NCBI GenBank assembly: GCA_009741485.1
Contig: CM019238.1
Coordinates: 14,474,438-14,538,437, forward strand
Length of the DNA stretch: 64,000 nucleotides
Direction: 5' to 3'
Source: Malurus cyaneus samueli
Taxonomy: Eukaryota; Chordata; Aves; Passeriformes; Maluridae
The translations under genes and the position numbers were made by a program. The notes under the pieces are model-generated. The model saw only the letters and a program-made list of their open reading frames with translations. It ran no database searches and was not told the origin of the DNA. Shown one piece after another: positions 10,301 to 22,972 of the stretch (position 1 is the stretch's first letter; every line of letters starts with the position of its first letter).

Positions 10301-11216
10301 ATCCTTGCTGACCCTCTGCAGAGAAGTGCTCAGGAGGATTCAGGGCCAATGCAATGTTTGGGTTTTCCTACTCAAATTCTCCACCAACTGCTTTCCAGCA
10401 AAGATGAATTATAAAAAGACTGTGGAGCATTTTTAGTTCTAACGTAGGTGGCATGTTTGAAATCAAAACGTAGCAGCCGGTAATTTTACAAAACACATTC
10501 AGCTTTATTCCCTGCAAATATGTTCATCTTTTTCATTCTAAGCATCAAACAAAGCCTAGAAAAGCTGTGCTGATTTCAGGAGTTCTTAAGGCAGGAAAGG
10601 TGTTTTGTGTAAGTGTGCTGGAGCTGCTACAGCTCAGGGAAGGGTTCATTTGGCACATCTGCTTCTTTTAGATGGAAAAGTCTCTGTGAGTGCAGGCAGA
10701 CAGTGCCTGACAGCTCAGACACACCAATGATCACCTGAATTAAAGCAAGTTTCACCTCCTTTCTCTCTTTCCACCAGCTTCCCCCATTCCCTTTTTGTCT
10801 CTCTCCTCCTATTTACTCACATGCATCTCCAGCAGTGTTTTTCTAGCCTTTTTCATAATGAGATAAGTATCAGATTGGGAAGGAATTTGTTCATTTATCA
10901 TCAAAAATTTCCAGCTTTGAACGTCTCGGAGAGGATTGGGAGTGAAGTGAATCCGAAATCCCAGGGGAGGTGAAAACCACCTGCCTCAAGAAGCCAAGCA
11001 GAGCTCCTGAGAGCTTTGAGGTGCAGTTGGAAGGAGGCAAATGTTGCTGTTTCACTGATTTTCCATTAAAATCTCCTGGGAATATCCTGGATGCTCCTCA
11101 GTTCTCTCTCAGACTGTGGGATGCTGCTTCCCTGGGAGATGGGAGGGAGGTTCTGCAGTGGTATTTGTGTTATGAAATCATTTTCTTAGGGACATAATCC
11201 TGATCCCAGGGACATA
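7366..11216. other. Intron 1 segment, no feature recognised
   Basis: Long unremarkable intronic stretch. Composition alternates between GC-moderate (7366-8500) and AT-rich (8700-9060, 9950-10120). ORFs such as 7677-7961 and 8130-8408 are without domains or splice support. I recognise no interspersed repeat. Confidence 0.5.
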
Positions 11217-11382
11217 AAAGGTGTCCAGAGAAGCTGTGGCTGCCCCTGGATCCCTGGAAGTGTCCAAGGACAGCCTGGATGGGGCTTGGAGCACCCTGGG
11301 ATAGGGGAAAGTGCCCATGGTTTGGAACTGGGTGGCATTTACAGTCATTTCCAGCCCAAATCATTCTGGAATTCCATGACCT
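11217..11382 (+). mobile_element. CR1 LINE, truncated 3' end
   Basis: A short CR1 copy starts inside the core at GTGTCCAGAGAAGCTGTGGC and runs through 'CCAAGGACAGCCTGGATGGG', 'TTGGAGCACCCTGGGATAGG' and a decayed tail around 'CATTCTGGAATTCCATGA'. The segment before the core ('GAGGCCCTGGCACAGG') is missing. It is in gene orientation. Compared with the other copies it is more diverged, with a shortened middle. Confidence 0.88.
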
Positions 11383-14080
11383 TATGCTGCACAGCAAAGT
11401 GCTGCAATGAGCACATTCCTAAATCCAGGGAAGTCATCTGTAGGCATCTGTTACTGATCACTGGCATCAACAATGAGCTCATCATGAAAATGCCCTCAAT
11501 TACAGAACACCAAGGAGAAATTTTAATTGCCCATTGTCAAGAGATTTCAGTTGTTCATTGCCAAGCCACGCCGAGAAATTCCCTTCCTTATACAAAAAAA
11601 AAACTTTAGAGTTTACAGAGAAAAAAGATACCCAAAGCAGAGGGGAAAAAAACCCTTGAAATTTGTGTTTGTATCATGTGGTTGGAGGGAACAGGCAGAT
11701 TAATGTAGGAGAAGTTCAGAGCTAATTGAGTTTGGAATATTCACCACTTGGATGTCGTGTGAAAAGAAATGGATCCACTCAGGGCAGTGGCTCAGCAATG
11801 CTGCTCTTGCAGAAATAAATTCTGGAAGATGAAGAGAGCATCAAAAATGCAATAAACTATTATCTGTGTAATAAAAAAAGATAAATTATAATAATAGACA
11901 GGAAATTTCCACATGGGATAGAGAAAGAAAGATAAACTTAAAGGATAAATTTAAAAAAAACTATAATTTTCTTAGAAAAATGGAGGAAAACCCTTCTGAG
12001 TGGACTTAAAACCATTAGGACACATGCTAAGGAAGCCATCACCTGCTTAAAGAAAGATACACTGGGACTTCATATTAACTATTTCTTCTTTATCTGATGA
12101 TTCTCAAACCAAATTATCGATACCTTTTGTGGCAGCAGCAGAAATCATCATTTGCATATCAGCAATGAGGCAAAACTTTAACTGGAAACCAAATTGCTCA
12201 AATGATCCTTCAATGAAAGTGTTTTAATTCAGTCTGTGACTCATTCTGAGAGCCATCAATATCCTTCAGCCTGAGGAAAGAAGATTTTTCTATTTCCCAT
12301 TTACTGTGGAAGGCTCTTTGTGTCCCCCCACTCCCCATTTTATTTTTCTAGAGGTAGTTCTGTAGTTTTTTTCATTAATAAGGTCTCCTCTGGTATCAAA
12401 AGAGCAGAGTTTCCTCTTAAAACATCTTTCCTATTTCCATTTTCTTTTATGATCAACTTTTTCAATAAGGGGATGCTGCCAGAGGAGGAATCCTGGCTTT
12501 TGGAGGGAGTTAATTCCACACACCCTTTGCCATTTTATCAAAGGCGCTGCTTTTCAGAGGGATTTCAATATTTTGTGTTTGATGGATCTCCAGCTTCCAT
12601 GTCAGACATCCAGGCAGGAATTCCAAGCAAACCAAAGCTGTCCAGCTCTTCAGTGCCATGTCAGCTGCCAGGATTCACCCCAGTGCTCTTTGCTTTCCTT
12701 TCCCCCTCCAATGTCATACTTGATTTGAATTGCTGAAATTCTCATCCAATTATTCTTTCAAATCTCATTAATATCCCATCTTTCCAGGGGAAAATGATGG
12801 ACAATATTTCAATTTTTTTTTGCCTGCAAACTGGCAGGCTGTCACATAAAAGGACAGAATTAAACCTTATAGCACAATGTTTAACAGTCTCTCTTTGTCC
12901 TCATAAAAAAATAACCACCAGTGGTGGAAGAGCAGAAGAAAATAAAATTCCACCTGTGGTTAACCCTAGTGGGCATCCATGCCTGATAACAGAATTATTG
13001 CCAATTTGTAGCAGTTCAAAATATCCCAGAATAATTTATATTTGCCTGTCAGACCATCACTAATTCCTCTGGAGTCTTTCTCTTCTCCATGGCTACCATC
13101 CCCAAAAACATGGTAATGAACCTCCATGACTAAGCATTCCCAAAATGATAACAGAATTTGCATAATTGAGATTTGGCGCAGAGAAAACCTGCAAATTTCT
13201 CAGAAGAAAAAAAAAAAAAAAGCACCATAAAAGTGGATATGTTAAAATATTGGCCAACTTACTCTAAAAAAGTACATTTTGAAACGGGAACTGTGATTCT
13301 TCAGGGAGTTTAAAATAATAAAGGTTTCTAAAAATCATCCAAGAAGAGCAGAAAAGTTTGAAGTTAAGATTTCTTCCTATTATTTTGGCCTGAAGGTCAT
13401 TTTACCACTTCTTTTAGTCAAGATTTTGTGGCAAATAATCTTGATTTGCGTATCTAGATGATCAGTTATGCTCTGAGATAAGCTCACATGGTGCCTCAGA
13501 AGTATTGGAAATTGTGTTTTTGTAAAAAGCACATTGTCCTTAAGGTCTGTCCCATAATTTCCTGTAATAATCTTAGGAAAGGGGCATTTTATGAGATTTT
13601 TCCCAAAGAATTAGAAATTCAGTAGTGTTTACAGACTTGCTGCACTGGGGTCTGTGTTGTTTCCCACCCCAATGACTGTCAATACCCCTTGTGCCATAAA
13701 ACAGAACAAGAAGAGCAGGTTTTGGTGTTAAATTTTCTGAAATCTGTGTCCTAAAGCTGGCTGAGGTTTAAACTCATTTTAGTGAACCTCACACAGAGGA
13801 AAACCTGGCCCAAATGTCAGAGACAGCTGTGAAAATAAATCCATTATTCCAGTGCAGGATCCTTGGTACAGACGAGTCAGTGCATCCTGCAGGCTGGCTG
13901 CACTGATTAAGGTAATAAAACTGATCAAGCAGTTTAATTAGGAAATATTCTTGAGGGACGCTTTACATCACAGAACAGCCATGCACTGCTATAGTCTCTC
14001 TTTTTTTTTTAATTTAAAATTTATAGTGATCTACTAGGGGCTGTCTTGATGGGACTAACTCATAACCAGCAAAGAAGTAG
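11383..14080. other. Intron 1 segment, AT-rich, no feature recognised
   Basis: AT-rich intronic DNA with A-rich patches (11590-11670, 11870-11970) and an A15 run at 13207-13221. A 138-codon plus ORF at 12320-12736 has no recognisable motif. I see no repeat family. Confidence 0.5.
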
Positions 14081-14200
14081 GATTTGTAAAAACAGGTTTT
14101 GTAAAAGCAGAATTTGTTAAAGCAGGGTTTGTTAAACCAGAATTTGTTAAAGCAGGGCTTGTTGAAGCAGGGTTCGTTAAATCAGAGTTTGTTAAAGCCA
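14081..14200 (+). repeat. Minisatellite, 8 copies of a 15-bp unit
   Basis: Eight head-to-tail 15-base units with consensus GGTTTGTTAAAGCAG start at 14081, 14096, 14111, 14126, 14141, 14156, 14171 and 14186. No unit is shorter or longer than 15 bases. The frame stays open because 15 is divisible by 3, giving a Leu-Leu-Lys-Gln-Gly type pentapeptide repeat in part of a 74-codon ORF. Nothing suggests that it is translated. Divergence rises toward both ends. Confidence 0.93.
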
Positions 14201-14498
14201 GCCACATTTCCAGTCTCCATTATCTTCCATTTTGCCCCTTTGCAATTTCTGTTTTCCCCCCTGTGTTTTTACTTTAAAAATCAAGAAATGTTTGTAGATG
14301 AGGAGGATACCAAAAGGAGATGGAAAAAACCTCCCTAGAAATCCACTGAAGAAAAGATGTGGTACTCTGGGATGGATATGGACAAATGCTGGAATGACTT
14401 CTGATAGAAGATGCAGAGGCAAATCTGCCACTGTAATGGGCACTGAAATGAGGGCATTTAGTGCCAGGACATGGGGGAATGACTTTAAGCTGAAGGAA
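14201..14498. other. Intron 1 segment between minisatellite and CR1
   Basis: No recognised feature. Part of it may be a decayed 5' extension of the CR1 copy that begins near 14499, but the resemblance is too weak to call. Confidence 0.4.
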
Positions 14499-14752
14499 GG
14501 GAGATTTTGATGGGATATTGAAGGAATATTGAATGAAGGAATTCCTGTCTGTGAGATGGGGAGGCCCTGGCACAGGTTCCCCAGAGAAGCTGTGGCTGCT
14601 CCTGGATCCTTGGAAGTATCCAAGGCCAGGTTGGACAGGGCTTGGAGCACCCTGGGATAGTGGAAGGTGTCCCTATCTATGCAGGGATGGCACTGGATGA
14701 ATTTTAATGTCTGTCCAAGCCCAAACCATGCTGGGATTCTGTGATTTCGTGA
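14499..14752 (+). mobile_element. CR1 LINE, truncated 3' end
   Basis: It begins at a GATTTTGATGGGATATTGA segment corresponding to the 'GGATATTAGGAAGAAATT' part of CR1. It then has TGAGATGGGGAGGCCCTGGC, the AGAAGCTGTGGCTGCTCCTG core, 'CCAAGGCCAGGTTGGACAGG', 'TGGAAGGTGTCCCTATCTAT' and a tail 'CCAAACCATGCTGGGATTCT' ending in GTGATT. It is in gene orientation and is one of the longest copies here. It is non-autonomous. Confidence 0.92.
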
Positions 14753-16162
14753 AAGTGAAGAGCACTATTTTTAACAGATGCATTGACACGGTTTGCAGAG
14801 CATCAAACTGGAAATGCATGCACTGATGTAAAGGTAAATGTGGGATTTACAGCTCAGAAACTGATCATTTTTCTTAATCTGTATTAAACTAAGCCATCAC
14901 GGTGGTATTTCTACTTTCATCCTGATTGAAGTGTGTGGTGTTGTGCTCCAAACAGATCCCAAAAGCCTGGGGTGATGGAGAGCAGACAAAATGCTTTAAA
15001 AAACAATGTTAAAATCTGCAGCCTCCTCCCCTCCTGCATCCAGTGGAGGTAGAATTGCACTGCCTGTCCCCACTGCTTCCTTCCCTCCTGTTTGTGGACA
15101 ATCCCATTCCAGCCTGAGTGCATTTCAGGGAAGGATGGCACTGTCTGTGTGCAGGATCCTTATCAGCTCCCTACTGCTCCTTATCAGATCAGGGAACCTG
15201 GCACAAAGCAATATTTACTGCCACAGAGTAATGACAACCTTATCTGCATCGTGGGCTATTCACTCTTTTTTTTTGGTTCTGGAATAGAGCAGAACTCCAG
15301 CGTTTCATTGTTCAGGGCATTTTTGGATCTCTGAAGGGGCAGAAATGGTTCTGAGGGACTGAGAGGTACATGAGAAGTGCAAATCAAATAAATGTTCTGA
15401 GTTTTACAGCTATTTCATGAGTATTTTGCAGGTGTTTTACAAGAATTTCAAGAGTAACAATTCTTAATAGTGACAGAAAGTCACAGCAAAATACAGAGAA
15501 ATGGCCATTAAGACCATCAACATCTGTAGGATAGAAAAGTTTCATTTTGGGTGTTTGCACTTCAGAATTTCACTGCAGGGAAAGATCTGGCTAGCAGGAA
15601 GATTTGGCTTCACCAGGGAAATCACATCTTCCAGACTGAAGGGTTTTTGTGCACACACACAGCCCATTAATCAAGGGGAAAAATGGAAGCGTGTTATTCA
15701 TCATATTTGCTGTGTTTGGATTTGAAGAGATGAGGATGATAATAATGATCCCAGTATTATTATTAAGTAATATGAAGTGGTTTGTCTGAAGGAATAAATA
15801 CGATTTGGCCTGTGAAGGTTCAGACATCTGGCACAAGCATATGGGTTGTGAAATCATGAGATAATTGTTACAAAAATACAAGGAAAATGTCTTTTTAATG
15901 GTAGAATTAAGGCCTTTAGGAGTGCTCTGTGTGCTTCCCTCTGGAATGGGACCTTTCTGTCCCTGTTCCACCTCACAGCTCTCCCAAAGTGTGCAATGCC
16001 TGTCAGGGTACTGAGCTCACATCTTTGGGACATGATCAAAGCAGCAGCAGCTTTCACAACTCGTTTTCAGAAGATGATTTATTTTTCCCTGATTTTTGAG
16101 TGGTGAATTATCCTTTCTCCTCTGTGTGTGTGTCCTGTGGTGCCAGGATTTTGTATGGATGT
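14753..16162. other. Intron 1 segment, no feature recognised
   Basis: Mixed composition. There is a short CA run near 15651-15660, and a small AT-rich microsatellite-like area near 15738-15775 (TAATAATGAT/ATTATTATT). ORFs on both strands near 15006-15334 and 15591-15971 have no recognisable content. Confidence 0.5.
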
Positions 16163-16370
16163 GGTCAGAGAATTGTGGAATGGTTTGGGTTGGAAGGGAC
16201 ATAAAAGCCCATCCAGTGCCACCCCTGCCATGGGCAGGGACACCTTCCCCTGTCCCAGAGTGTTCCAAACCCTGTCCAGCCTGGTGTTGAACCCAGGATG
16301 GAGAATCCACAGCCTCTCTGAATACCCTCTAGGTCAAGAATTCCTTCCTAATTTCTACTCTAGGCTGCTG
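16163..16370 (-). mobile_element. CR1 LINE, truncated 3' end, reverse orientation
   Basis: Read on the minus strand this is a CR1 3' end. On the plus strand it starts with the complement of the tail (AGAATTGTGGAATGG), followed by TTTGGGTTGGAAGGGACATA, CCCTGCCATGGGCAGGGACA, 'CCAGCCTGGTGTTGAACCC' and 'AATTCCTTCCTAATTTCTAC'. It is inserted against the gene. It is among the better-preserved copies. Confidence 0.92.
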
Positions 16371-17796
16371 TAAGGTTTGGTGCAAGTGCTCAGGTGAGCA
16401 CTCAGGAAGTTTAAGGGGCTGAGTGGCCGATGTCAGCGAGGACAGGGACAGCAGCTGTGCTTTGTAGGGGACAGCAGGAAGTCCCGTGCTCCTGGAGAAA
16501 CCAGGAGATAACTGTGGTGTGGGACATGAACTTCCCAAAAATCTGGAGAGAATCACTCCTGTGGCCATCCTTTCCTCTGCCAGACTCAGAGAGAGCCTTT
16601 TTGGGTAAAGGCATCCAATTACCTGCAGCATGAGCAGGATGGGTCCTGATCCAGCCAAACCCATCCCTGCAGAGATGGAGGGATGGAGAGATGGAGAACA
16701 TTCTCATCCAAAGCCAAGCCTCCCTCTTTGCTGTCTCACCACCACTCCCCACCCCAGCATTCACCCCAATCATTTACAGATCTCATCATCACAAACTGAG
16801 CTCTTGGTGAGCCAAAGCCTCTGGGAAAATATCGTATTAATTCCCTGTTCCTTGCTTTGTGTGTTTTGATTTCATCTCTGATTCTGTTAAGCTGAAACAT
16901 CTTCAGGATTTATTCACCAAATATGACTTGCTGCAATCTTCTTTATGCTGAGAATTTAAGGAGAAAGGCCTTGGGCTGCACAGCATTATTAACATTGAGA
17001 GTACCTGCTGTTTCCCAGGTAGCTGTCAGCTCAGCATAAGGAAAAAAGCTAATTATTCTGAGCAGGTCATTCAGGAAGAAAACTCAAATTTCATGTAGCA
17101 AGCGAGAAATCTGTGCCCGTTGACTTCAGCTGAAATTCGCTGCTGCAGGAATGTGTGGCTGATGAGGAATCTGCTGGTAAAAACACACAGAGCAAATATT
17201 TAACCATGTCATCTTACCAGGCTTGAAATTAAAGTATTGCATGCAAATTAGCTCCTTGATTTGCATTAGGATGAGGCCGAGAAGGAGGTTGAGGAAAAGA
17301 AGAAGATGCAAATAAAATAGAATAAAAGAAATTAAAAGTGTGGAAGTAGATACCATCTTTCTTGATAAAACAACATTTTTCTGTGATAAAAGTGGGTAAT
17401 AATTATAGAAAACTTCTCAGAGAGTGGAGAAGTCATCCTAAGTAATTAAACAGTGATATATTCTGTATTTTTATAAAATATTTATAAATTTTAAAAGGCT
17501 GAAATTACACTTGGGAGTGTCAAATCCCTTGGAATTCAAAAGCATTTAAATACTTCAGTGTATTTACTTATGTTGAAGAAACACTACTAGATTAAAAACT
17601 CAATAAATCCAACAAAAACATTAATTTCCTGTATCATGTGGTACCAAAAAAAGTTTCAATAGAGTGAAACATTTTACTACCCAGACTACTTTTTCCAGCA
17701 TTGAGCGCTCAGCTTTGATATTCCATTAATTTTGAAGGATGTAACAAATTAGTAAATTTTCCTTTTCAACAATTATAATGGACTTTTTTTGTTAGG
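16371..17796. other. Intron 1 segment, no feature recognised
   Basis: Around 16380-16760 both strands are open over 110-120 codons in a GC-moderate patch without recognisable motifs. From 17330 onward the sequence becomes very AT-rich (17440-17500, 17700-17790). I recognise no repeat. Confidence 0.5.
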
Positions 17797-17930
17797 ATGT
17801 CCCATCCCTGGCAGTGTCCAAGGCCAGGTTGGAGGGGGTTTGGAGCAGCCTGGGACAGTGGAAGGTGTCCCTGCCCATGGCACTGGGTGGTGTTTAAGGT
17901 CCCTTCTAACCCAAACCATTCTGGATTTAT
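17797..17930 (+). mobile_element. CR1 LINE, short truncated 3' end
   Basis: About 130 bases of CR1 tail: 'CCATCCCTGGCAGTGTCCAA', 'GGCCAGGTTGGAGGGGGTTT', 'GGAGCAGCCTGGGACAGTGG', 'AAGGTGTCCCTGCCCATGGC' and 'TAACCCAAACCATTCTGG'. The core before the CCATCCCTGG step is absent. It is in gene orientation. Confidence 0.9.
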
Positions 17931-18689
17931 TTGGGGTAAACCATCATGGACAGGGATATGATCCCTCAAACTGCTTGTAAAATCAAATTGATTTAGAAAC
18001 AAAAGCAAATGTCTCATAAAATGTCAAGGAAAGTCCACTTTTATTTTTCATTATCAGATAATCCTATTGCTTCATTCACCCATGGGTGACATCAACAGCC
18101 CCTGCACTGAGGGGCCACTGAAATCCATGGGGCCACTCCCAGAATTTGGGAATATTCTGTGTATTTTGGGTCTGTGACCAAACAAACTCCACACACCAGG
18201 AGTCTTCAGTGGAACTGCAGAACCCAATGGCAAAAAGGCACTTCTTGATCTTTTTGAACAAGAGTTAAAGCCAAGTTTGGGGTCTTGCTGAGCCAAGCCC
18301 TGCACTGGCCCTGTGAACTTGAGGAGCTCTTCCAGTGATGGTTTGTGTGTTCCTCTGAGCCTCCAGACACCCGTGGGCTCAGCTTGGCAATAATCCAAAA
18401 AATGATTGGGGCAGAAACTCCTTAACTCCAGCAAACTCCCTTTAACAGTTGGTAATTTTTTTAGTGGCATTAATTCACATTTGCACCCCTTCAAGAGCTA
18501 AACTTGCATGTTAAACTAGACATTAGGCATCTATTTTGGTTATTTAAATATGTGTTACCTGTGTGTTCCTCTTAGAAAGAATAAACTCGTTTTCCTTTAA
18601 GTGCATAACTGGAATTTTTCAAATTAACTCAGCTCTAGATATCTTTGTGGCTCCAGCTTCAAAAGAGATGAAGAGACAGAANATTGATT
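17931..18689. other. Intron 1 segment with one ambiguous base
   Basis: No recognised gene or repeat. A 140-codon minus ORF at 18072-18494 has no domain I know. Position 18682 is a single N in the assembly, just at the left edge of the second copy of the paired element. Confidence 0.5.
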
Positions 18690-18985
18690 GCAGCCAGACT
18701 GATTCCAGCTTGGGTTCGGGTTTTCCTTGGCAGGCAATTCCCGGCATCCAGGCTGCAAAAAGAGGGAGAATGGGAAGCGGGTGATGACGGCAAAGGCTCC
18801 TTAGCATTCCCCGCACACCGGGCGAGGCAAACCCCTTTCAATCGCTTCTCTTTTCATTCACTCTGTACCTGCTCTCTGGCTGCCCCTCTCTCTCCAGCAG
18901 CGATTCTCCGGAATTTGCATGACACAAGCGCTGGATGTGCCGAGCATCCTGCGCTGTGGACGTGCCCGGGATGCTTTGATGTTAT
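18690..18985 (+). repeat. Copy B of an unrecognised paired intronic element
   Basis: This is the partner of 7060-7365. Words in the same order: TTTTCCTT (18721), AATTCCC (18736), CAGGCTG (18749), AAAAGAG (18758), GGGAAGC (18772), TGATGACG (18782), CCGGGC (18818), GGCAAACCCCT (18826), TACCTG (18866) and TGATGTT (18977). The last two words lie 111 bases apart here and 104 in copy A. CpG content is above the intron background. It contains ATTTGCAT (18914-18921), the complement of the POU octamer ATGCAAAT. Confidence 0.6.
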
Positions 18986-21900
18986 CCCCAAAAGCAATTT
19001 GACATCAGCATGGAAATGAGAAAAGAGGAGGAGGAGAGAGAGAGTCAAACCAGACTGATGGACGATTCTGGAAGATCGTGTTGGAACAGCCAACTCCTCC
19101 GGATGGAGAGAGCTGGGTCTCTGCGAGGGGCTGAGCACAAAGTGTTGGCCTGGAATGTTGATAATTTTCTAAAACAGGAGTTGCAAAGATCAAACAAACA
19201 TCAAAACTGACCAAAAAATCCTTCCTCAAGTGTGCTAAGCCAATCAATGTAAGCCCCACAAAGCAGAATTGCAAAAAAAAAGGAAGAATCTTCTGCCACA
19301 GAACTCCCTGGAAAAGCTCTGACTGTCAGCAGCTTTGTCAAAACTCTTTAGTGTTCCTTTCTGATAGTCCTTTTTGGAAGGAAAGAATGAATTTCAGGCA
19401 GGAAATTATTCTAACAGAGCAGCTCATCTCCTCAGCCGAACTTCTCTGTCTGCACTGAGAACTGAGACAAATTCCAAGCTGGAATTGAGAGTGCCCAGGT
19501 TGATTCCAGATGCTGGTACACTTTTCTGGGTGCCATCCGAGGGTCACAGCAGCAGCTGGAGCCCCCAGGACACATGGATTTGGGAGAAGAGGACAAATGG
19601 GAGGGCTCTGTGCTCTTTTGAAGGGACAGAGTTGTTCTGGAGGTAAAATAGATCCAGGAGACATCCTTCTCAGGGCAAGGAGAGCATGTGATTTCCACAT
19701 TTCCAGTGATTTTATCACCACTGAGGCTGTGAAAATAATGATGTCTTTGTGCTCAATTCCAGGTGTGGAACTCCCAGAGCTAAAGCCATTTGGGTGATGC
19801 CCAAAACCAGAATGATTTTAGGTTTGTGTTGCTTGTTATTGCCAAGACCTTTGCCAATTGTCCCATTCCCCAATTTGCCATGGAAGGGAGAGCTATCTTT
19901 TCAAAACCAGTCCTAGATGCAGAAATATTTATTGTAGCAATTTAATAGACCAAAAATGCTATGCTCAATTCCTTTTCAGCTCTGCACTGCACAGATCTTC
20001 GAGACACAAGATCACACTCAGTGTTAGACATTAACAGAATATGTAAAATTTGCTCGTTTCTCTCTTGGTACTTGCTGTATTACAGATTTTAATTAGCTCA
20101 TGAATCTAGAGAACACACTCTTTTTGTGTTTTGGTTCAAAACACTCTACCCAGCCTATTTCTTTTTCACTTGAAGAAGTGCATATAATATTTTTTTTTCA
20201 TTTTTCTGTAATAAATATATCAGAAAAGATTGCCACTTCACAAAGGCTCCAGCTGTCTGCCCTGCCATGTGTTGATGCCTCTGAGTTAAAAGAAAACTCC
20301 AGGCAATCCCCTGTGTTTCTTCATACACTTTATGATACCTCTAATCACAGAATAGATTTTATAGGAATTTCCATCACATCTCTCCCTCTTGATTCTATTT
20401 TTTTTTCCTGGCTGATGTAATCTCACAGACTTCATTTGTAGGTACAGGGGAAAAGAAAGAGAAGAGCGAGAAATTATTCTGACACCTTTTTTTTTCTTCA
20501 GGTTTTTCTTCCATTTGTCAGCCCTTCCACTAATGGCTGTTACAAAATTAAAAGGTATAGTTAGAATGTAGAGCACTAGCATAGACCTGAGTTACACAAT
20601 TTGCACTCCAGTTTTTTTGATTTCTAACCAACAGCTCCATTTTAAGTGTTCCATCAGGAGCAAATGGAAGTAAGCAATTAAGGGGGAGGAAAAAAAAGGA
20701 ATGAAATTATAACTAATTTGATTCCGTAAGACAGACTTTTTGTTTATTTTACCCAGATAGAGTTTCAAGGGCTCGTTCCTCAGTACATTTTGTCTCAAAA
20801 GAGGGAGTGCTTCAAACACAGGAAGCAGCATCCCAGAATACTCCCTAAATGCAGGCTGATGGGCACGTTCTCTTCCTAAAATCATCCTGAGTTCAGTAGC
20901 TGAATTCAGAATTCAGAGTTCAGCTGAAGCTGAATCAACTCCTGCCATCACCAGCTCACAAAGGTCTCTGGAAATGCTGAAAAATCAAACTGGATTTCCT
21001 CAGACCAAGCACGAAACTGGAATGAGAACAGAACCAAATAAAACCCCGTGGTTATTCTGAGAGGTGAATCCATCAATTTTAAATGGGACCTGCACTCTGC
21101 AGAAGGGTTTGCAGTGATGAGTGTCACAAAAGTGGGAGCACAAAGCTCCTGGGAGGGGTCCTGGTGCAGATCAATCGAACAGCAAAAGGGATTTTGTGGG
21201 TGAAGCTGCCAAAAGAAACGACTGAGGGATCACAGAGGGAGCACGGATAAACAACTGTGGACAAAATGCCTTGTCTGTGCTGAGAATCAGGGAAAAGCAG
21301 ATTTCAGATCCCAGGAAATCTCAGAAAAATAGGGTTTTTCTGGCTAGTTCTCCAGCAGTTCCCTCAGACACTTGTGGCTGTCCCTTTTGATAGATGGCAA
21401 CTCCAGGGAAGGTCAGCTCAGAAATAAATGACAGTCTATGGGTTCTCCAGCTATGCCTTTTCCTAAATCAAAAAAGCTCCCAACTGACCACATAAATTTT
21501 CAATTCCAGAAGAAAAAAACCCCAACATTTAAAAGTAACCTTCAGTAGAATGATAATCCAGTTGTTTGCTTTTCTGGGAAACACTGGCTGAGAAAGCAGA
21601 ATTGTTTACTTCAGATACATCTGGTGCACTGTTGTGGTCAGCAGCTCCCACTGAGTGTCTACAACATCTTCACTGGGGTGTTAATTCTGGAATTAATTTG
21701 GCTCAATTAGGAGCATCTACAATTCACATTGAATTTCACAAGTATGACTTAGCCAATTTTCAGAATAAATCTGGATCTTTTTGCATGAGAAGTTACCTCT
21801 CTCACCAACAGGACTTCTGTCCAAAGAAATACCTGTGATTTAATACAGTCCTTTGACATTTGGGTCATCTGCCTGAAAAATTAAGACTGATTTTGCTTAC

Positions 21901-22972
21901 AACTGAAATTCCCACTCATCACATTACCAGTTTGGCAGATCTGATCATTTTTACTGAGTTAATTTCCATCTCAAAAGAAGTCCCTTTTTTTCCCTGACTT
22001 TTTAAGCTCATTCTGGCTGCTGGCAAGAATTCAGTAATGCTTCAGATATTAATGTTTATTTTTGAAATAAGTTTGTCCTTTAGGGGAAAAAAAAATTAAA
22101 GGTACATGTGGCTCCTTAAACACTGTGGGTCTAAATGTTAAGTATGACAGTGAAGAGACCTCTCTTTTTAGTTTTACACAGTTTAAAGTTGATTTTTTTC
22201 AAGTGGGTTTTGACCAGTTAATTTGTCCTGACAGCTCTCAGGGTCACATTTAGTTTATCCCCATAGGTGCCTTGTTCTGGAGGAGAATAAAATGCATTTG
22301 TCTCATCCAGTTGCCTTTGATTTCCGTATTTCTGTGAGTAACTTTGAAATCATAAGAATTATGAGAATTGGCTTAAATAAAATGTGAAATAAAGTAAATA
22401 AAATGCCTGCATTTCCCTAAAGCCTTGCCTGATAGATCCCCTGATGGACAAAATGACCACTGAGTGTATCAAATGATGGAAACTCCTGATGTTATTGCAC
22501 CTATAAAGAAGGAACATTTCTTCCTTTAGCTTATAACCAGTCTCAAATATTTTCCTAGAAGTATTTACATTATGATTATGGAACTTCTATGTGTGGGAGG
22601 AGGCTCAATTTGCCTCAAATGATAATATTCCATCATTGGAGGACATCAAGTTGCTCTAAAGGAAGCAAATCAGGAAGCACATGAAGTAATAGTTCATTTT
22701 GTGTAGGCAGGAAATATCAGTATTAGAGAGGATTGCTCTCTAAAAATATATTGAATCCTAAACTAAGCTCTGAGGGCACAGAAAGTCTTTGAAAAGGAGG
22801 TGCATGAAGAGAGTGTCTGTTAATGTCACAGCTGTTTGTAAAATGAAAGCAAATAATGAGCACAGTTTGCTGAGTTCAGACACCTCGTGGAGATTGTGAC
22901 AACCAAAAATGGGTGACTGGAACAGAGCAGGGCCGCAGAGCAGCTTCGTGAAAATAAATTCGTATTTTGGTT
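18986..22972. other. Intron 1 segment, no feature recognised
   Basis: About 4 kb of ordinary intron. Near 20885-20940 there is a short degenerate repetition of GAATTCAG/GAGTTCAG. Other parts are AT-rich (20160-20220, 22020-22110). Overlapping ORFs on both strands near 19338-19797 (up to 127 codons) have no recognisable content. Confidence 0.5.

Noticed and set aside
14192..14650. 152-codon minus ORF
   Set aside because: It runs through the complement of a CR1 tail and the end of the minisatellite; no domain.
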